A DNA stretch of 33,737 nt, from positions 5,065 through 38,801 of the forward strand of contig JACDEV010000007.1 in NCBI GenBank assembly GCA_013816135.1. The letters run 5' to 3'. This document shows positions 23,217-30,926 of this stretch, piece by piece (the stretch's first letter is position 1; the number at the start of each line of letters is the position of its first letter). The notes below the pieces were generated by a model. That model had not been told where the DNA came from. It ran no database searches and was given only the letters and a program-made list of their open reading frames with translations. The stretch is from Patescibacteria group bacterium. Lineage in GTDB: Bacteria; Patescibacteriota; Minisyncoccia; Phycocordibacterales; DATDWN01. Position numbers and translations under genes: made by a program.

Positions 23217-23675
23217 ATGAATGAACACGAATATCTAACGAAAGAGAAGTTTGATGAATTTACCAAAGAACTAGCTCTACTCAAAGGTACTCGTAGAAAG
23301 GAAGTGGCTCAGAGCTTGGAATATGCAAAGTCACTAGGTGATCTTTCTGAGAATGCTGAATACCACGAAGCACGTGATGTACAGGCTACTGTAGAGGATA
23401 GAATCGCCAAACTTGAAGATCTTTTAAAGACCGCTAAGATTGTTTCTTCTCATGATACAAATATAGTGAACATTGGATCGACTGTAAGCGTTGAGAAAGA
23501 AGGTAAAAAATTTATATATACTATCGTTGGTTCAGAGGAATCAGATGTTGTAGCAAACAAAATATCTATTCGATCACCGTTTGGACAAGCTATTGTCAGC
23601 AAGAAGAAAGGAGATGTTTTTACTTTTAGTGCACCTGGAGGACAACTAACATACAAAGTTACAGATATAAAGTAA
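23217..23675 (+). CDS. greA: Transcript cleavage factor GreA
   Basis: 152 residues from ATG 23217, close to the usual 158. The N-terminal coiled coil shows EYLTKEKFDEFTKELALLKG and the acidic tip GDLSENAEYHEARD, which enters the RNA polymerase channel and activates cleavage of backtracked RNA. The C-terminal FKBP-like domain has VGSEESDVVANKISIRSPFG and a GDVFTFSAPGG turn. An upstream extension of 19 codons is open but contains the promoter, so I reject it. A long hairpin element overlaps the stop codon. Confidence 0.95.
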   Translation: MNEHEYLTKEKFDEFTKELALLKGTRRKEVAQSLEYAKSLGDLSENAEYHEARDVQATVEDRIAKLEDLLKTAKIVSSHDTNIVNIGSTVSVEKEGKKFIYTIVGSEESDVVANKISIRSPFGQAIVSKKKGDVFTFSAPGGQLTYKVTDIK

Positions 23676-23856
23676 ACGAATGAAATTACCTCATCTGCGT
23701 TGTTGCAGGTCGATTTTGTTCTTCACCTTATTTGTATAAGGCTCAATCACAAAATCTTCTTTTCCTTACAGGAACGGTACACCTTTCGCACTTGAATGCT
23801 CAAGGTCTTGAGAAGCTTCGCTTCTCACCTAGCATCTAAGGTGATTTCATTCGTTT
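23674..23856. repeat. Long-stem hairpin element, module B copy
   Basis: The outer stem AAACGAATGAAATTACCT (23674-23691) pairs with 23839-23856 with one mismatch, and starts within the greA stop codon. The interior holds module B (about 23763-23829): CCTTACAGGAACGGTACACC, TTTCGCA, ATGCTCAAGGTCTTG, GAGAAGC-TTC-GCTTCTC and ACCT. It matches the mreB1 copy at most positions. Module A ends are absent; a different left segment (about 23692-23760) takes their place. Confidence 0.8.
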
Positions 23857-23889
23857 TTGAATTTAATAAAGAGGTGTTATGATATTTAA

Positions 23890-25341
23890 ATGGCAAGTCT
23901 AGAAGAAATACGCTCAGCACGATTGCAAAAGCTCCAAATCTTAAAGGATAAAAACATAGATCCTTATCCTGCTAAGGTGCCCAGAGATTTTGATATAAGT
24001 CAGTTAAAAAGTGGTTTTGATGAATATGTAAGTGCAGATAAGACAGTTTCAGTAGCAGGACGTGTAATGGCTCTGCGTGGTCAAGGCGCAATACTTTTTG
24101 CCGTACTTTTTGACGGCACCGGTAAAATTCAGTCGATTATAAAAAAAGATTCACTTTCGGAAGAAGTTTTTTCGTTATTTGTGGATACAGTAGATGTCGG
24201 TGACTTTATTTCTGTAACAGGCTTACCTACTATTTCCAAAACAGTGGAACAAAGCGTGATGATGCAGTCCTGGACGATGGCATCAAAATCATTGTTACCA
24301 TTACCTGAAAAATTCCATGGTTTGCAGGATGTAGATGAAAGATACAGAAAGCGATACTTGGATTTACTAATGAATGATGAACTTCGCGAGCTTTTGGTAA
24401 AAAAATCCAAATTCTGGGATTCAACTCGTGATTTTATGAAAAAGCACGGTTTTCTTGAAGTAGAAACTCCGACTTTAGAAACAACAACTGGTGGAGCAGA
24501 AGCAACTCCTTTCAAAACTCATCACAATGATTTTGATCTTGATGTTTATTTGAGAATTTCAATAGGAGAGTTATGGCAAAAAAGATTGATGGCTGGGGGA
24601 TTTTCAAAGACTTTTGAAATAGGCCGAGCTTATAGGAATGAAGGAAGTTCTCCTGAACATGCTCAAGAATTTACAAATATGGAATTTTACTGGTCATTTG
24701 CTGACTATAATGATGGTATGAAATTGGTGAGAGAAATGTACATTGAGATTGCAAATAGTGTTTTTGGGACTACAAAATTCATTTCACGTGGACATACTTT
24801 CGATCTATCAAATGAATGGGTAAAAATTGATTATAGTGAAGAAGTGCAGAAGCAAACTGGAATAAATATTCAAACTGCTTCTGAAAATGAAATGAAACAG
24901 AAACTTGATGAATTAAGAGTTAAATATGACGGTGACAACAAAGAACGTTTGATGGATACATTATGGAAGTATTGTCGTAAAAATATTTCTGGTCCTGCAT
25001 TTCTTGTAAATCATCCTGTGTTAGTTGCTCCGCTTGCAAAAAGTAATTCTGGAACGGAAACAGTTCAGAGATTTCAGCCTATAATCGCTGGAGTTGAAAT
25101 AGGGAATGGTTATTCAGAGTTGAATGATCCAATAGATCAAAAAGAAAGATTTGAATTACAACAGAAACTGATTGATGGCGGGGATACAGAAGCAATGATG
25201 GCAGATTTTGAATTCGTGGAAATGCTCGAACATGGAATGCCTCCAACATGCGGTTTCGGCTTTGGTGAGAGATTGTTTGCTGTATTAGCCGACAAACCTT
25301 TAAGAGAACTGCAAACCTTTCCATTAATGCGACCTAAATAA
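23890..25341 (+). CDS. lysS: Lysyl-tRNA synthetase, class II
   Basis: 483 residues. The N-terminal OB fold (about 50-145) includes VAGRVMALRGQGAILFAVL. Class II motifs follow: FLEVETPTLETTTGGAEATP, FEIGRAYRNEGSSPEHAQEF (motif 2) and GFGFGERLFAVLADKPLREL (motif 3). EIGNGYSELNDPIDQ is characteristic of LysRS. Motif 3 has GER where most LysRS have GxDR, a conservative change also usual in AsnRS. TATGAT lies 6 nt before the ATG, suggesting a leaderless message. It follows greA across the hairpin element, a gene pairing also common elsewhere. Confidence 0.95.
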   Translation: MASLEEIRSARLQKLQILKDKNIDPYPAKVPRDFDISQLKSGFDEYVSADKTVSVAGRVMALRGQGAILFAVLFDGTGKIQSIIKKDSLSEEVFSLFVDTVDVGDFISVTGLPTISKTVEQSVMMQSWTMASKSLLPLPEKFHGLQDVDERYRKRYLDLLMNDELRELLVKKSKFWDSTRDFMKKHGFLEVETPTLETTTGGAEATPFKTHHNDFDLDVYLRISIGELWQKRLMAGGFSKTFEIGRAYRNEGSSPEHAQEFTNMEFYWSFADYNDGMKLVREMYIEIANSVFGTTKFISRGHTFDLSNEWVKIDYSEEVQKQTGINIQTASENEMKQKLDELRVKYDGDNKERLMDTLWKYCRKNISGPAFLVNHPVLVAPLAKSNSGTETVQRFQPIIAGVEIGNGYSELNDPIDQKERFELQQKLIDGGDTEAMMADFEFVEMLEHGMPPTCGFGFGERLFAVLADKPLRELQTFPLMRPK

Positions 25342-25355
25342 ATTTTCATATATAT

Positions 25356-25383
25356 TTGACCTTATAAATTAATAGTGTATGGT
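25356..25383 (+). promoter_or_regulatory. Promoter of the lipoprotein gene
   Basis: TTGACC (25356-25361), 16-bp spacer, TATGGT (25378-25383). The leader of about 50 nt contains a TCACCTT/AAGGTGA hairpin (about 25396-25414) and AAAGGA before the ATG. Confidence 0.65.
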
Positions 25384-25440
25384 AATTATCGAAAGTCACC
25401 TTATACAAAGGTGATTAATTGAAACCTTGAAAGGATTAGA

Positions 25441-25902
25441 ATGGACATTTTAAGAAAGTTTTTCTGGATTCCTGTAATTGCTTTGCTGATTGGATTGTAT
25501 GGATGCGGAAAGACAGACACGGTTAATGAGTCATTACATACAACTATTCAAGAAACAGATTCTATGGGTAGGTTTGGTAATAGTCATACTAGTGTGTTCT
25601 TTGGGCATTCATTAGTAGTCATACGTCCTAGTAGGAACAGTAAAGGTACACGAGGCTTTTTTATGAAAAGCCAGTATCAAAATATCTATCCTGATAGCAT
25701 TATAATGATTGGAGGAGATAATAATCCTCTCGCGCCCCTTAAGACGGATTGGGAGTTTGTACCTGCAGGAGTAACAGCGGGTATGGGGGATATTTTCCAA
25801 TCTGTCCTTACTATTGAAGAAGCGGGACAGAAAGTAGATTGTCATTTGCTAGTTTCTAATTCGCAAAGTTCGTTAGGATCTATCATCACTTGCGACAAGT
25901 AA
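25441..25902 (+). CDS. Small putative lipoprotein
   Basis: 153 residues with a lipoprotein signal: charged start MDILRKFF, hydrophobic core and LYGC with Cys 22 as the likely lipidated residue. The mature part has two further Cys residues near the C-terminus (in VDCHLL and ITCDK) that could pair. I see no family match. Short strands such as HSLVVIRPSRNSKG and SIIMIGGDNN suggest a compact beta fold. A Shine-Dalgarno AAGGA, its own promoter and a double terminator make it a single-gene unit between lysS and the mraZ cluster. Confidence 0.72.
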   Translation: MDILRKFFWIPVIALLIGLYGCGKTDTVNESLHTTIQETDSMGRFGNSHTSVFFGHSLVVIRPSRNSKGTRGFFMKSQYQNIYPDSIIMIGGDNNPLAPLKTDWEFVPAGVTAGMGDIFQSVLTIEEAGQKVDCHLLVSNSQSSLGSIITCDK

Positions 25903-25904
25903 GG

Positions 25905-25966
25905 TTTTGGTCGGGGAGGAAACTCACCGACCAAAACAAGCTCGACTTTCAAAAGTCGGCTTTTTT
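25905..25966 (+). terminator. Double terminator after the lipoprotein gene
   Basis: First hairpin TTTTGGTCGG/CCGACCAAAA (25905-25936), then TCGACTT/AAGTCGG with CTTTTTT (about 25940-25966). It insulates the mraZ promoter. Confidence 0.85.
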
Positions 25967-25977
25967 AATACACAAAA

Positions 25978-26044
25978 GTGGGGATAAACACCTTGAAAGT
26001 GGGATAGAGTGGTATATAATATTAATTAAGTGGGAAGAAGTGGG
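25978..26044 (+). promoter_or_regulatory. mraZ promoter with MraZ-box repeats
   Basis: TTGAAA (25993-25998), 16-bp spacer, TATAAT (26015-26020). GTGGG/GTGGT repeats occur at 25999 and 26009 (10 bp apart, inside the spacer) and at 26030 and 26040 (10 bp apart, just after the start point), with one more at 25978. Tandem GTGGG with 10-bp period is the known MraZ operator, so MraZ probably represses its own cluster by covering the promoter from both sides. Confidence 0.85.
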
Positions 26045-26095
26045 AAAGTAATCTATGTGGCTAGATTAATTTCTCACACTCACTTACAAGCCACA

Positions 26096-26530
26096 ATGTT
26101 AATAGGAGAATACACACACACCATTGATGACAAAAATCGTCTCTCGCTACCAGCGAAGTTTCGTGCAGAAATGGGAAAGAAAATTATTGTAACTCCTGGA
26201 CTTGATCAGTGTCTATTTGCATTCACTTTGAAAGAATGGGAAAAGATAAATGACAAGTTAGCCCAATCATCATTGTTGCAAGCAGATAATCGAAGTTTCA
26301 ATCGTTTTATGTTTGGAGGTGCGGTTGAAGCAGAAGTTGATTCTATCGGAAGAATCTTGATTCCAGATTTTCTTCGAGATAGAGCAAACTTAAAAAATAA
26401 AGTTGTCTTCATCGGAGTTTCAAGTCGAATTGAAATTTGGAATGAGAAGACCTGGATAGAGTATAAAAAAGTCGTGGAGAAGCAGGCCGATACTCTCGCT
26501 GAAAAGCTGGGACAAGTCGGAGTTTTATAA
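26096..26530 (+). CDS. mraZ: Cell-division cluster regulator MraZ
   Basis: 144 residues with two SpoVT-AbrB-like halves: MLIGEYTHTIDDKNRLSLPA at the start and EAEVDSIGRILIPDFLRDRA in the second, each with the D-x-x-x-R-(L/I) turn. I choose ATG 26096, as the family begins with M(F/L)xGEY; an open frame back to GTG 26030 would start inside the operator. MraZ forms rings that bind tandem GTGGG sites and represses the mra/dcw cluster. The leader from the promoter is about 70 nt. It is followed by rsmH after one base. Confidence 0.95.
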   Translation: MLIGEYTHTIDDKNRLSLPAKFRAEMGKKIIVTPGLDQCLFAFTLKEWEKINDKLAQSSLLQADNRSFNRFMFGGAVEAEVDSIGRILIPDFLRDRANLKNKVVFIGVSSRIEIWNEKTWIEYKKVVEKQADTLAEKLGQVGVL

Positions 26531-26531
26531 A

Positions 26532-27425
26532 ATGATCCACAAGACTGTTCTTTTACAAGAAGCAATAGATGGACTGGAAATCAAGAAGGGAGATATTTTT
26601 GTTGATGGCACACTGGGTGGTGGTGGTCACAGTGAAGAAGTTTGCAACAGGTTTGGCGATTCCGTTGTCATGATCGGAATCGACCTTGATCCTGAAGCGA
26701 TTGAACGAACAACTGTTCGTTTGTCTTCAAAGGACTGCAATATGAGATACGCTCAGGGAAGTTTCAGAAATATTGATTCTATTTTGGATACTTTCGGAAT
26801 AGAGAAAGTAGATAAAATACTTTTGGATATCGGTCTCTCTTCAAACCAATTCGAAGATTCAGGAAGAGGGTTTTCATTTCAAAAAGATGAGCCACTCCTA
26901 ATGTCTTTCAAGAAGGACATTGCTGTGGAAGATCTTACTGCAAGTGAAATCGTAAACAACTGGGATCAGGAAAATATACAAGCGGTCATCGAAGGGTACG
27001 GCGAAGAGCAGTTTGCTTGGAAGATATCTAAAGCAATCGTTTCCCGACGAGAGATAAAGCCAATTTTAACAACTTTTGATCTCGTAGATGTTATAAAAAG
27101 TGCAACGCCAGTCTGGTATCACACCAAAAGAATTCATCCAGCGACAAAGACTTTCCAAGCTTTGAGAATCACAGTTAATCAGGAAATAGAAAGTTTGAAG
27201 GAAGGAGTAAGTAAAGGTTTTGAAAGATTAAATAAAAACGGAAGATTAGCAGTTATTTCATTTCATAGTTTAGAAGACCGAGTAGTTAAACAATTTTTTA
27301 AAGAAAAAGAAGAAAACGAAGTTGGTATAAGAATTACTAAGAAACCAATTTCAGCTAGTGAAGAAGAGCTTCTTCTGAACCCAAGATCAAGGAGTGCCAA
27401 ACTTAGGATACTGGAAAAATCATAA
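26532..27425 (+). CDS. rsmH: 16S rRNA m4C1402 methyltransferase RsmH (MraW)
   Basis: 297 residues of the usual type. The SAM-binding start is DGTLGGGGHSEEVCNRFG, then GIDLDPEAIERT, LDIGLSSNQFEDSGRGFSF and the C-terminal VISFHSLEDRVVKQFF. The enzyme methylates N4 of C1402 in the 16S decoding site. It begins one base after mraZ, and a small ftsL-like gene follows after 16 nt, the canonical mraZ-rsmH-ftsL-ftsI order. Confidence 0.96.
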   Translation: MIHKTVLLQEAIDGLEIKKGDIFVDGTLGGGGHSEEVCNRFGDSVVMIGIDLDPEAIERTTVRLSSKDCNMRYAQGSFRNIDSILDTFGIEKVDKILLDIGLSSNQFEDSGRGFSFQKDEPLLMSFKKDIAVEDLTASEIVNNWDQENIQAVIEGYGEEQFAWKISKAIVSRREIKPILTTFDLVDVIKSATPVWYHTKRIHPATKTFQALRITVNQEIESLKEGVSKGFERLNKNGRLAVISFHSLEDRVVKQFFKEKEENEVGIRITKKPISASEEELLLNPRSRSAKLRILEKS

Positions 27426-27441
27426 AATTTTTACAAACAAA

Positions 27442-27753
27442 ATGACCGAAAAAATACTAGAACTAAATAACGGGAAGACAATATTTTGGAGCTTAGTTGG
27501 AGTACTACTGCTTTCTTTGGCATTTTATATGTATTTTATAAATATCACCATACACAATGTAGTAGCACGACAAAACTTAGAGAGCGAGGCTTCAACACTC
27601 ACTCTTTCAATTGGTAATCAAGAATTTAAATATATAACTTTGAGAAATAATATAACTTTACCCTTAGCACTTTCAATGGGATTTAGAGAAATGGCAATGA
27701 AAACTTTTGTTCCAAAAGATCCATCTACTCGCGTAGCTTTTGTGAAAAATTAG
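27442..27753 (+). CDS. ftsL: FtsL-like division protein
   Basis: 103 residues from ATG 27442: a short cytoplasmic part, one membrane helix (about 17-37) and an extracytoplasmic stretch with heptad-like hydrophobics (HNVVARQNLESEASTLTLSI). This topology and the place between rsmH and ftsI identify FtsL/DivIC-type proteins, which vary too much for sequence alone. The end (FREMAMKTFVPKDPSTRVAF) is unlike standard FtsL leucine zippers. A longer frame from 27394 overlapping rsmH is possible, but its extra residues look like translated spacer. Confidence 0.7.
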   Translation: MTEKILELNNGKTIFWSLVGVLLLSLAFYMYFINITIHNVVARQNLESEASTLTLSIGNQEFKYITLRNNITLPLALSMGFREMAMKTFVPKDPSTRVAFVKN

Positions 27754-27819
27754 AGAGGTACACTTTCAGTTTGGTCAGTTTTTTGAGATAATATATTTCG
27801 GCTAATATTTCGGACAAAG

Positions 27820-29529
27820 ATGAAATTTAATTATCTTAATCGCATAAGACTGATCTCTATTTTCATATTTTTTTTCGCACTCCTCCTTATTGGGAGGCTT
27901 TATGTATTACAGATAGTAAATAATGACTTATATTCAACAAAAGCTGATAGACAATACTCTTATACAGCAAAAAACGTTTTCAGTCGTGGAACTATTTTTT
28001 TTCAAAATAAAGACCTAAGTCTTGTTTCAGCTGCTACTCTACAATCAGGTGGCACTGTAGCTGTTAACCCTCAGATATTGAAGGATCCTGAAGCTGTCTA
28101 TAAAAAATTAAATGCAATTATACCTGTTGAGCATGATTTGTTTATTTCAAAAGCAACAAAGAAAAACGACCCATATGAAGAGGTTGCCCAAAGAGTAGGT
28201 CAAGAAATTGGAACAAAAATTGATGCTTTAAAAATTCCTGGTTTACAAGTATATAAAGATAGATGGAGGTTTTATCCAGGTGGAACATCTGCTGCTCGTG
28301 TAGTAGGGCTTCTGGGATACAAAGGTGATGCTTACGCAGGACGTTACGGATTAGAGAGGCAGTTTGAGTCACAACTAGAAAGAAAAGATGGTGCATATGT
28401 TAATTTCTTCGCAGAAGTATTTTCAAATATAAAAAGCGCTGCAGCAGCAACCACCACTGCTAATGAAGCTGATATTGTTACAACAATAGAGCCTACGGTT
28501 CAAGCATTCTTTCAAGAAATATTAGCTAGCACAACAGAAAAATGGAATTCAGATGTTACTGGAGGAATAATCATGAATCCATCTACTGGAGAAATATATG
28601 CAATGGAAGCTTCTCCAACCTTTGACCCAAATCATCCAGAAAAGGAAAGCAAAGCGGCAATTTTTTCAAATCCATTGGTGGAAAACGTTTATGAGATGGG
28701 ATCAATTATTAAACCTCTTACTATTGCAGCTGGAATAGACGCTGGAGTTATTACTGCCGCTTCTACGTATTATGACAAAGGGTTTGTAATTATAAATAAT
28801 AAGAAGATTTCCAATTTCGATAGTAAGGAAAGGGGAGTTGTTTCTATGCAAGACGTCCTTTCTCAGTCGTTAAACGTTGGAGCGGCTCATGTAGCTAGTC
28901 TTTTGGGAAATAAGTTATTTACTCAATACATGTATGATTTTGGATTAAACCAGAAAACAAATATTGATTTACCAAATGAAGGCAGAAATCTTGTAGATAA
29001 CCTAAAAAGTCCAAGAGACATTGAACATGCAACAGCTTCTTTCGGACAAGGAATTGCTTTAACGCCGATAACTACAATACGAGCATTAGCTGTTGTTGCA
29101 AATGGTGGAACTCTAATAAATCCTCATGTTGTAAAAAAAATAAATTATAAGATTGGTTACTCCAAAGATACTTCAGTTGAGCCAGGTCCAAGGATGATTA
29201 AACGTTCAACATCAGAAGAAGTTACCCGTATGATGATTCATAGTGTAGATAAGGTCTTAATCAATGGAACACTCAGTATTCCAAATTATACTGTTGCTGC
29301 AAAGACGGGTACCGCTCAAATTGCTAAAGATGGAGGGGGAGGGTACTATGATAACCAGATATTGCATACATTTATAGGTTATTTTCCTGCTTATAATCCA
29401 AAATTCATCATTTTGCTGTATTCAGTTAATCCAAAAGGTGCAAAATATGGTTCGGAGACCCTTACTTCTCCATTTATGGATACAGTCAAGTTTCTGATTA
29501 ACTATTACGAAGTTTCTCCAGATAGATAA
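27820..29529 (+). CDS. ftsI: Division transpeptidase FtsI (PBP3)
   Basis: 569-residue class B penicillin-binding protein: a membrane helix (about 10-27), a pedestal domain with SRGTIFF at 55-61, and the transpeptidase with SIIK (295-298), SLN (350-352) and KTG (495-497). The pedestal has a low-complexity Ala/Thr stretch (206-215). No PASTA domains. It makes septal crosslinks with FtsW, which is not in this window. The order rsmH-ftsL-ftsI-murF supports FtsI rather than a second PBP2. Confidence 0.94.
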   Translation: MKFNYLNRIRLISIFIFFFALLLIGRLYVLQIVNNDLYSTKADRQYSYTAKNVFSRGTIFFQNKDLSLVSAATLQSGGTVAVNPQILKDPEAVYKKLNAIIPVEHDLFISKATKKNDPYEEVAQRVGQEIGTKIDALKIPGLQVYKDRWRFYPGGTSAARVVGLLGYKGDAYAGRYGLERQFESQLERKDGAYVNFFAEVFSNIKSAAAATTTANEADIVTTIEPTVQAFFQEILASTTEKWNSDVTGGIIMNPSTGEIYAMEASPTFDPNHPEKESKAAIFSNPLVENVYEMGSIIKPLTIAAGIDAGVITAASTYYDKGFVIINNKKISNFDSKERGVVSMQDVLSQSLNVGAAHVASLLGNKLFTQYMYDFGLNQKTNIDLPNEGRNLVDNLKSPRDIEHATASFGQGIALTPITTIRALAVVANGGTLINPHVVKKINYKIGYSKDTSVEPGPRMIKRSTSEEVTRMMIHSVDKVLINGTLSIPNYTVAAKTGTAQIAKDGGGGYYDNQILHTFIGYFPAYNPKFIILLYSVNPKGAKYGSETLTSPFMDTVKFLINYYEVSPDR

Positions 29530-29582
29530 GAAGTAAATTTATATAGAATTAATTTTAGTAAAAATTAGTATTTTTAATATTT

Positions 29583-30875
29583 ATGGATTTTTTTAAACAG
29601 TCAGCAAAGGAAATTCTTCGGTATGAAGCTAGGCTTGTGCTTAAAAAGTATAAACCAAAGATAATAGTCATTACTGGTAGCGTAGGGAAGACTTCAACTA
29701 AAGAAGCAGTTTTTTCCGTGCTTTCAAAGCGTTTTTTTATCAGAAAAAGTGAAAAAAGCTTTACTGCAGACCTGGGTATTCCAATGACAATTATTGGTTG
29801 TCCGGATGTGATAAGCAATTTGTTTGAGCTTTTGAAAAATTTAATAAGAGGTTTAATTTTGTTAATTTGGAAAACTTCATATCCTGAATTACTAATCCTT
29901 GAAATTGATGGTGATAAGCCTGGAGACATACCTGGTGTAGCTGACTTAATCGTTGCTGATCTTCTGTTAATGACAGCAATCGGAGAAATTCCAGCACATA
30001 TAGAAGCTTTTTCAGATCTAGAAGTTTTTATTGCTGAGAAAAGGTCAATTCTAAATACTTTAGATCGAACAAGTACTATTATTTATAATGCTGACGATAA
30101 AACTGTTTTCGATATTGTTTTAAAAACCGAATGTAAAAAGGTTTCTTGTGGCATTGGAAGCGGATCTGAGATTAGTGGTTCAGAATTTCAAATTACATAC
30201 GGTGGAAAAGAATTTAATATTCCAACAGGAATGACATTTGATATTTCATTTAATGAAAACAAATATCCCATAACCGTTTATGACACGATAGGTGTTAATA
30301 ATGAGTATGCATTTTTGTTAGCTTTTGCTACTGGAATTCATTTTGGAATTACTGAAAAAGAAATATTATCATCCCTTAGTAAATTCAAACCTATCGCAGG
30401 TAGAATGAGACTTATAAATGGTAATAAGGATACTATTGTTGTGGATGATTCCTATAATTCCTCCCCTATAGCTATGAATCAAGCTTTGAGTGCATTCAAA
30501 CAATTAAAAACTTCAGGAAAAAAAATAATTGTTGTTGGGGACATGTTGGAACTTGGAAAGTATTCTGCAGAAGAACATAAAAAAATTGCAGAACAGATCA
30601 AAGGAGTATCTTTTGTAATTTGTGTAGGTATTCGTGCTCGAAAGATTGTCCAGGAATTACTGAAGAATGGTTTTAATGAAGCAAGTATAATTTCAGTTGA
30701 TAATTCAGAAGAAGCAAGTATTGAAATAGAGAAAATTTTAGAAAAAGGGGACGCTGTTTTGATTAAAGGTTCTCAATCGATAAGATTAGAAAAAGTAGTC
30801 GAAGAAATAATGCGTCATCCGGAGGACAAGGAAAAATTGTTGGTTAGACAAGAGGAAAGATGGCAGACCACGTAG
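29583..30875 (+). CDS. murF: MurF-like Mur ligase lacking a clear N-terminal domain
   Basis: 430 residues. The ATP loop VITGSVGKTSTKEAV lies at residues 29-43, far closer to the start than in standard MurF (about 100), so the UDP-MurNAc-binding N-terminal domain is missing or replaced by a short helix. Further motifs are IYNADDKT, the central-domain AGRMRLI and DDSYNSSPIAMNQALSAF, typical of MurF. A hydrophobic segment (about 81-96) follows the ATP-loop region and could touch the membrane. MurF adds D-Ala-D-Ala to the cell-wall precursor. Another amide ligase of the Mur superfamily (MurT-like) is a less likely reading. Confidence 0.82.
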   Translation: MDFFKQSAKEILRYEARLVLKKYKPKIIVITGSVGKTSTKEAVFSVLSKRFFIRKSEKSFTADLGIPMTIIGCPDVISNLFELLKNLIRGLILLIWKTSYPELLILEIDGDKPGDIPGVADLIVADLLLMTAIGEIPAHIEAFSDLEVFIAEKRSILNTLDRTSTIIYNADDKTVFDIVLKTECKKVSCGIGSGSEISGSEFQITYGGKEFNIPTGMTFDISFNENKYPITVYDTIGVNNEYAFLLAFATGIHFGITEKEILSSLSKFKPIAGRMRLINGNKDTIVVDDSYNSSPIAMNQALSAFKQLKTSGKKIIVVGDMLELGKYSAEEHKKIAEQIKGVSFVICVGIRARKIVQELLKNGFNEASIISVDNSEEASIEIEKILEKGDAVLIKGSQSIRLEKVVEEIMRHPEDKEKLLVRQEERWQTT

Positions 30876-30878
30876 TGT

Positions 30879-30906
30879 TTGACTGAAAATGCTTTTGTTG
30901 TAATAT
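30879..30906 (+). promoter_or_regulatory. Promoter of cmk
   Basis: TTGACT (30879-30884), 16-bp spacer, TAATAT (30901-30906), with a short leader containing GGAGG 7 nt before the ATG. Confidence 0.75.
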
Positions 30907-30926
30907 GAGGTTTTGGAGGTACTTAA

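Noticed and set aside
26030-26095. N-terminal extension of mraZ from GTG 26030
   Set aside because: It begins inside the GTGGG operator repeats; MraZ proteins start with MxxGEY, which is at 26096.
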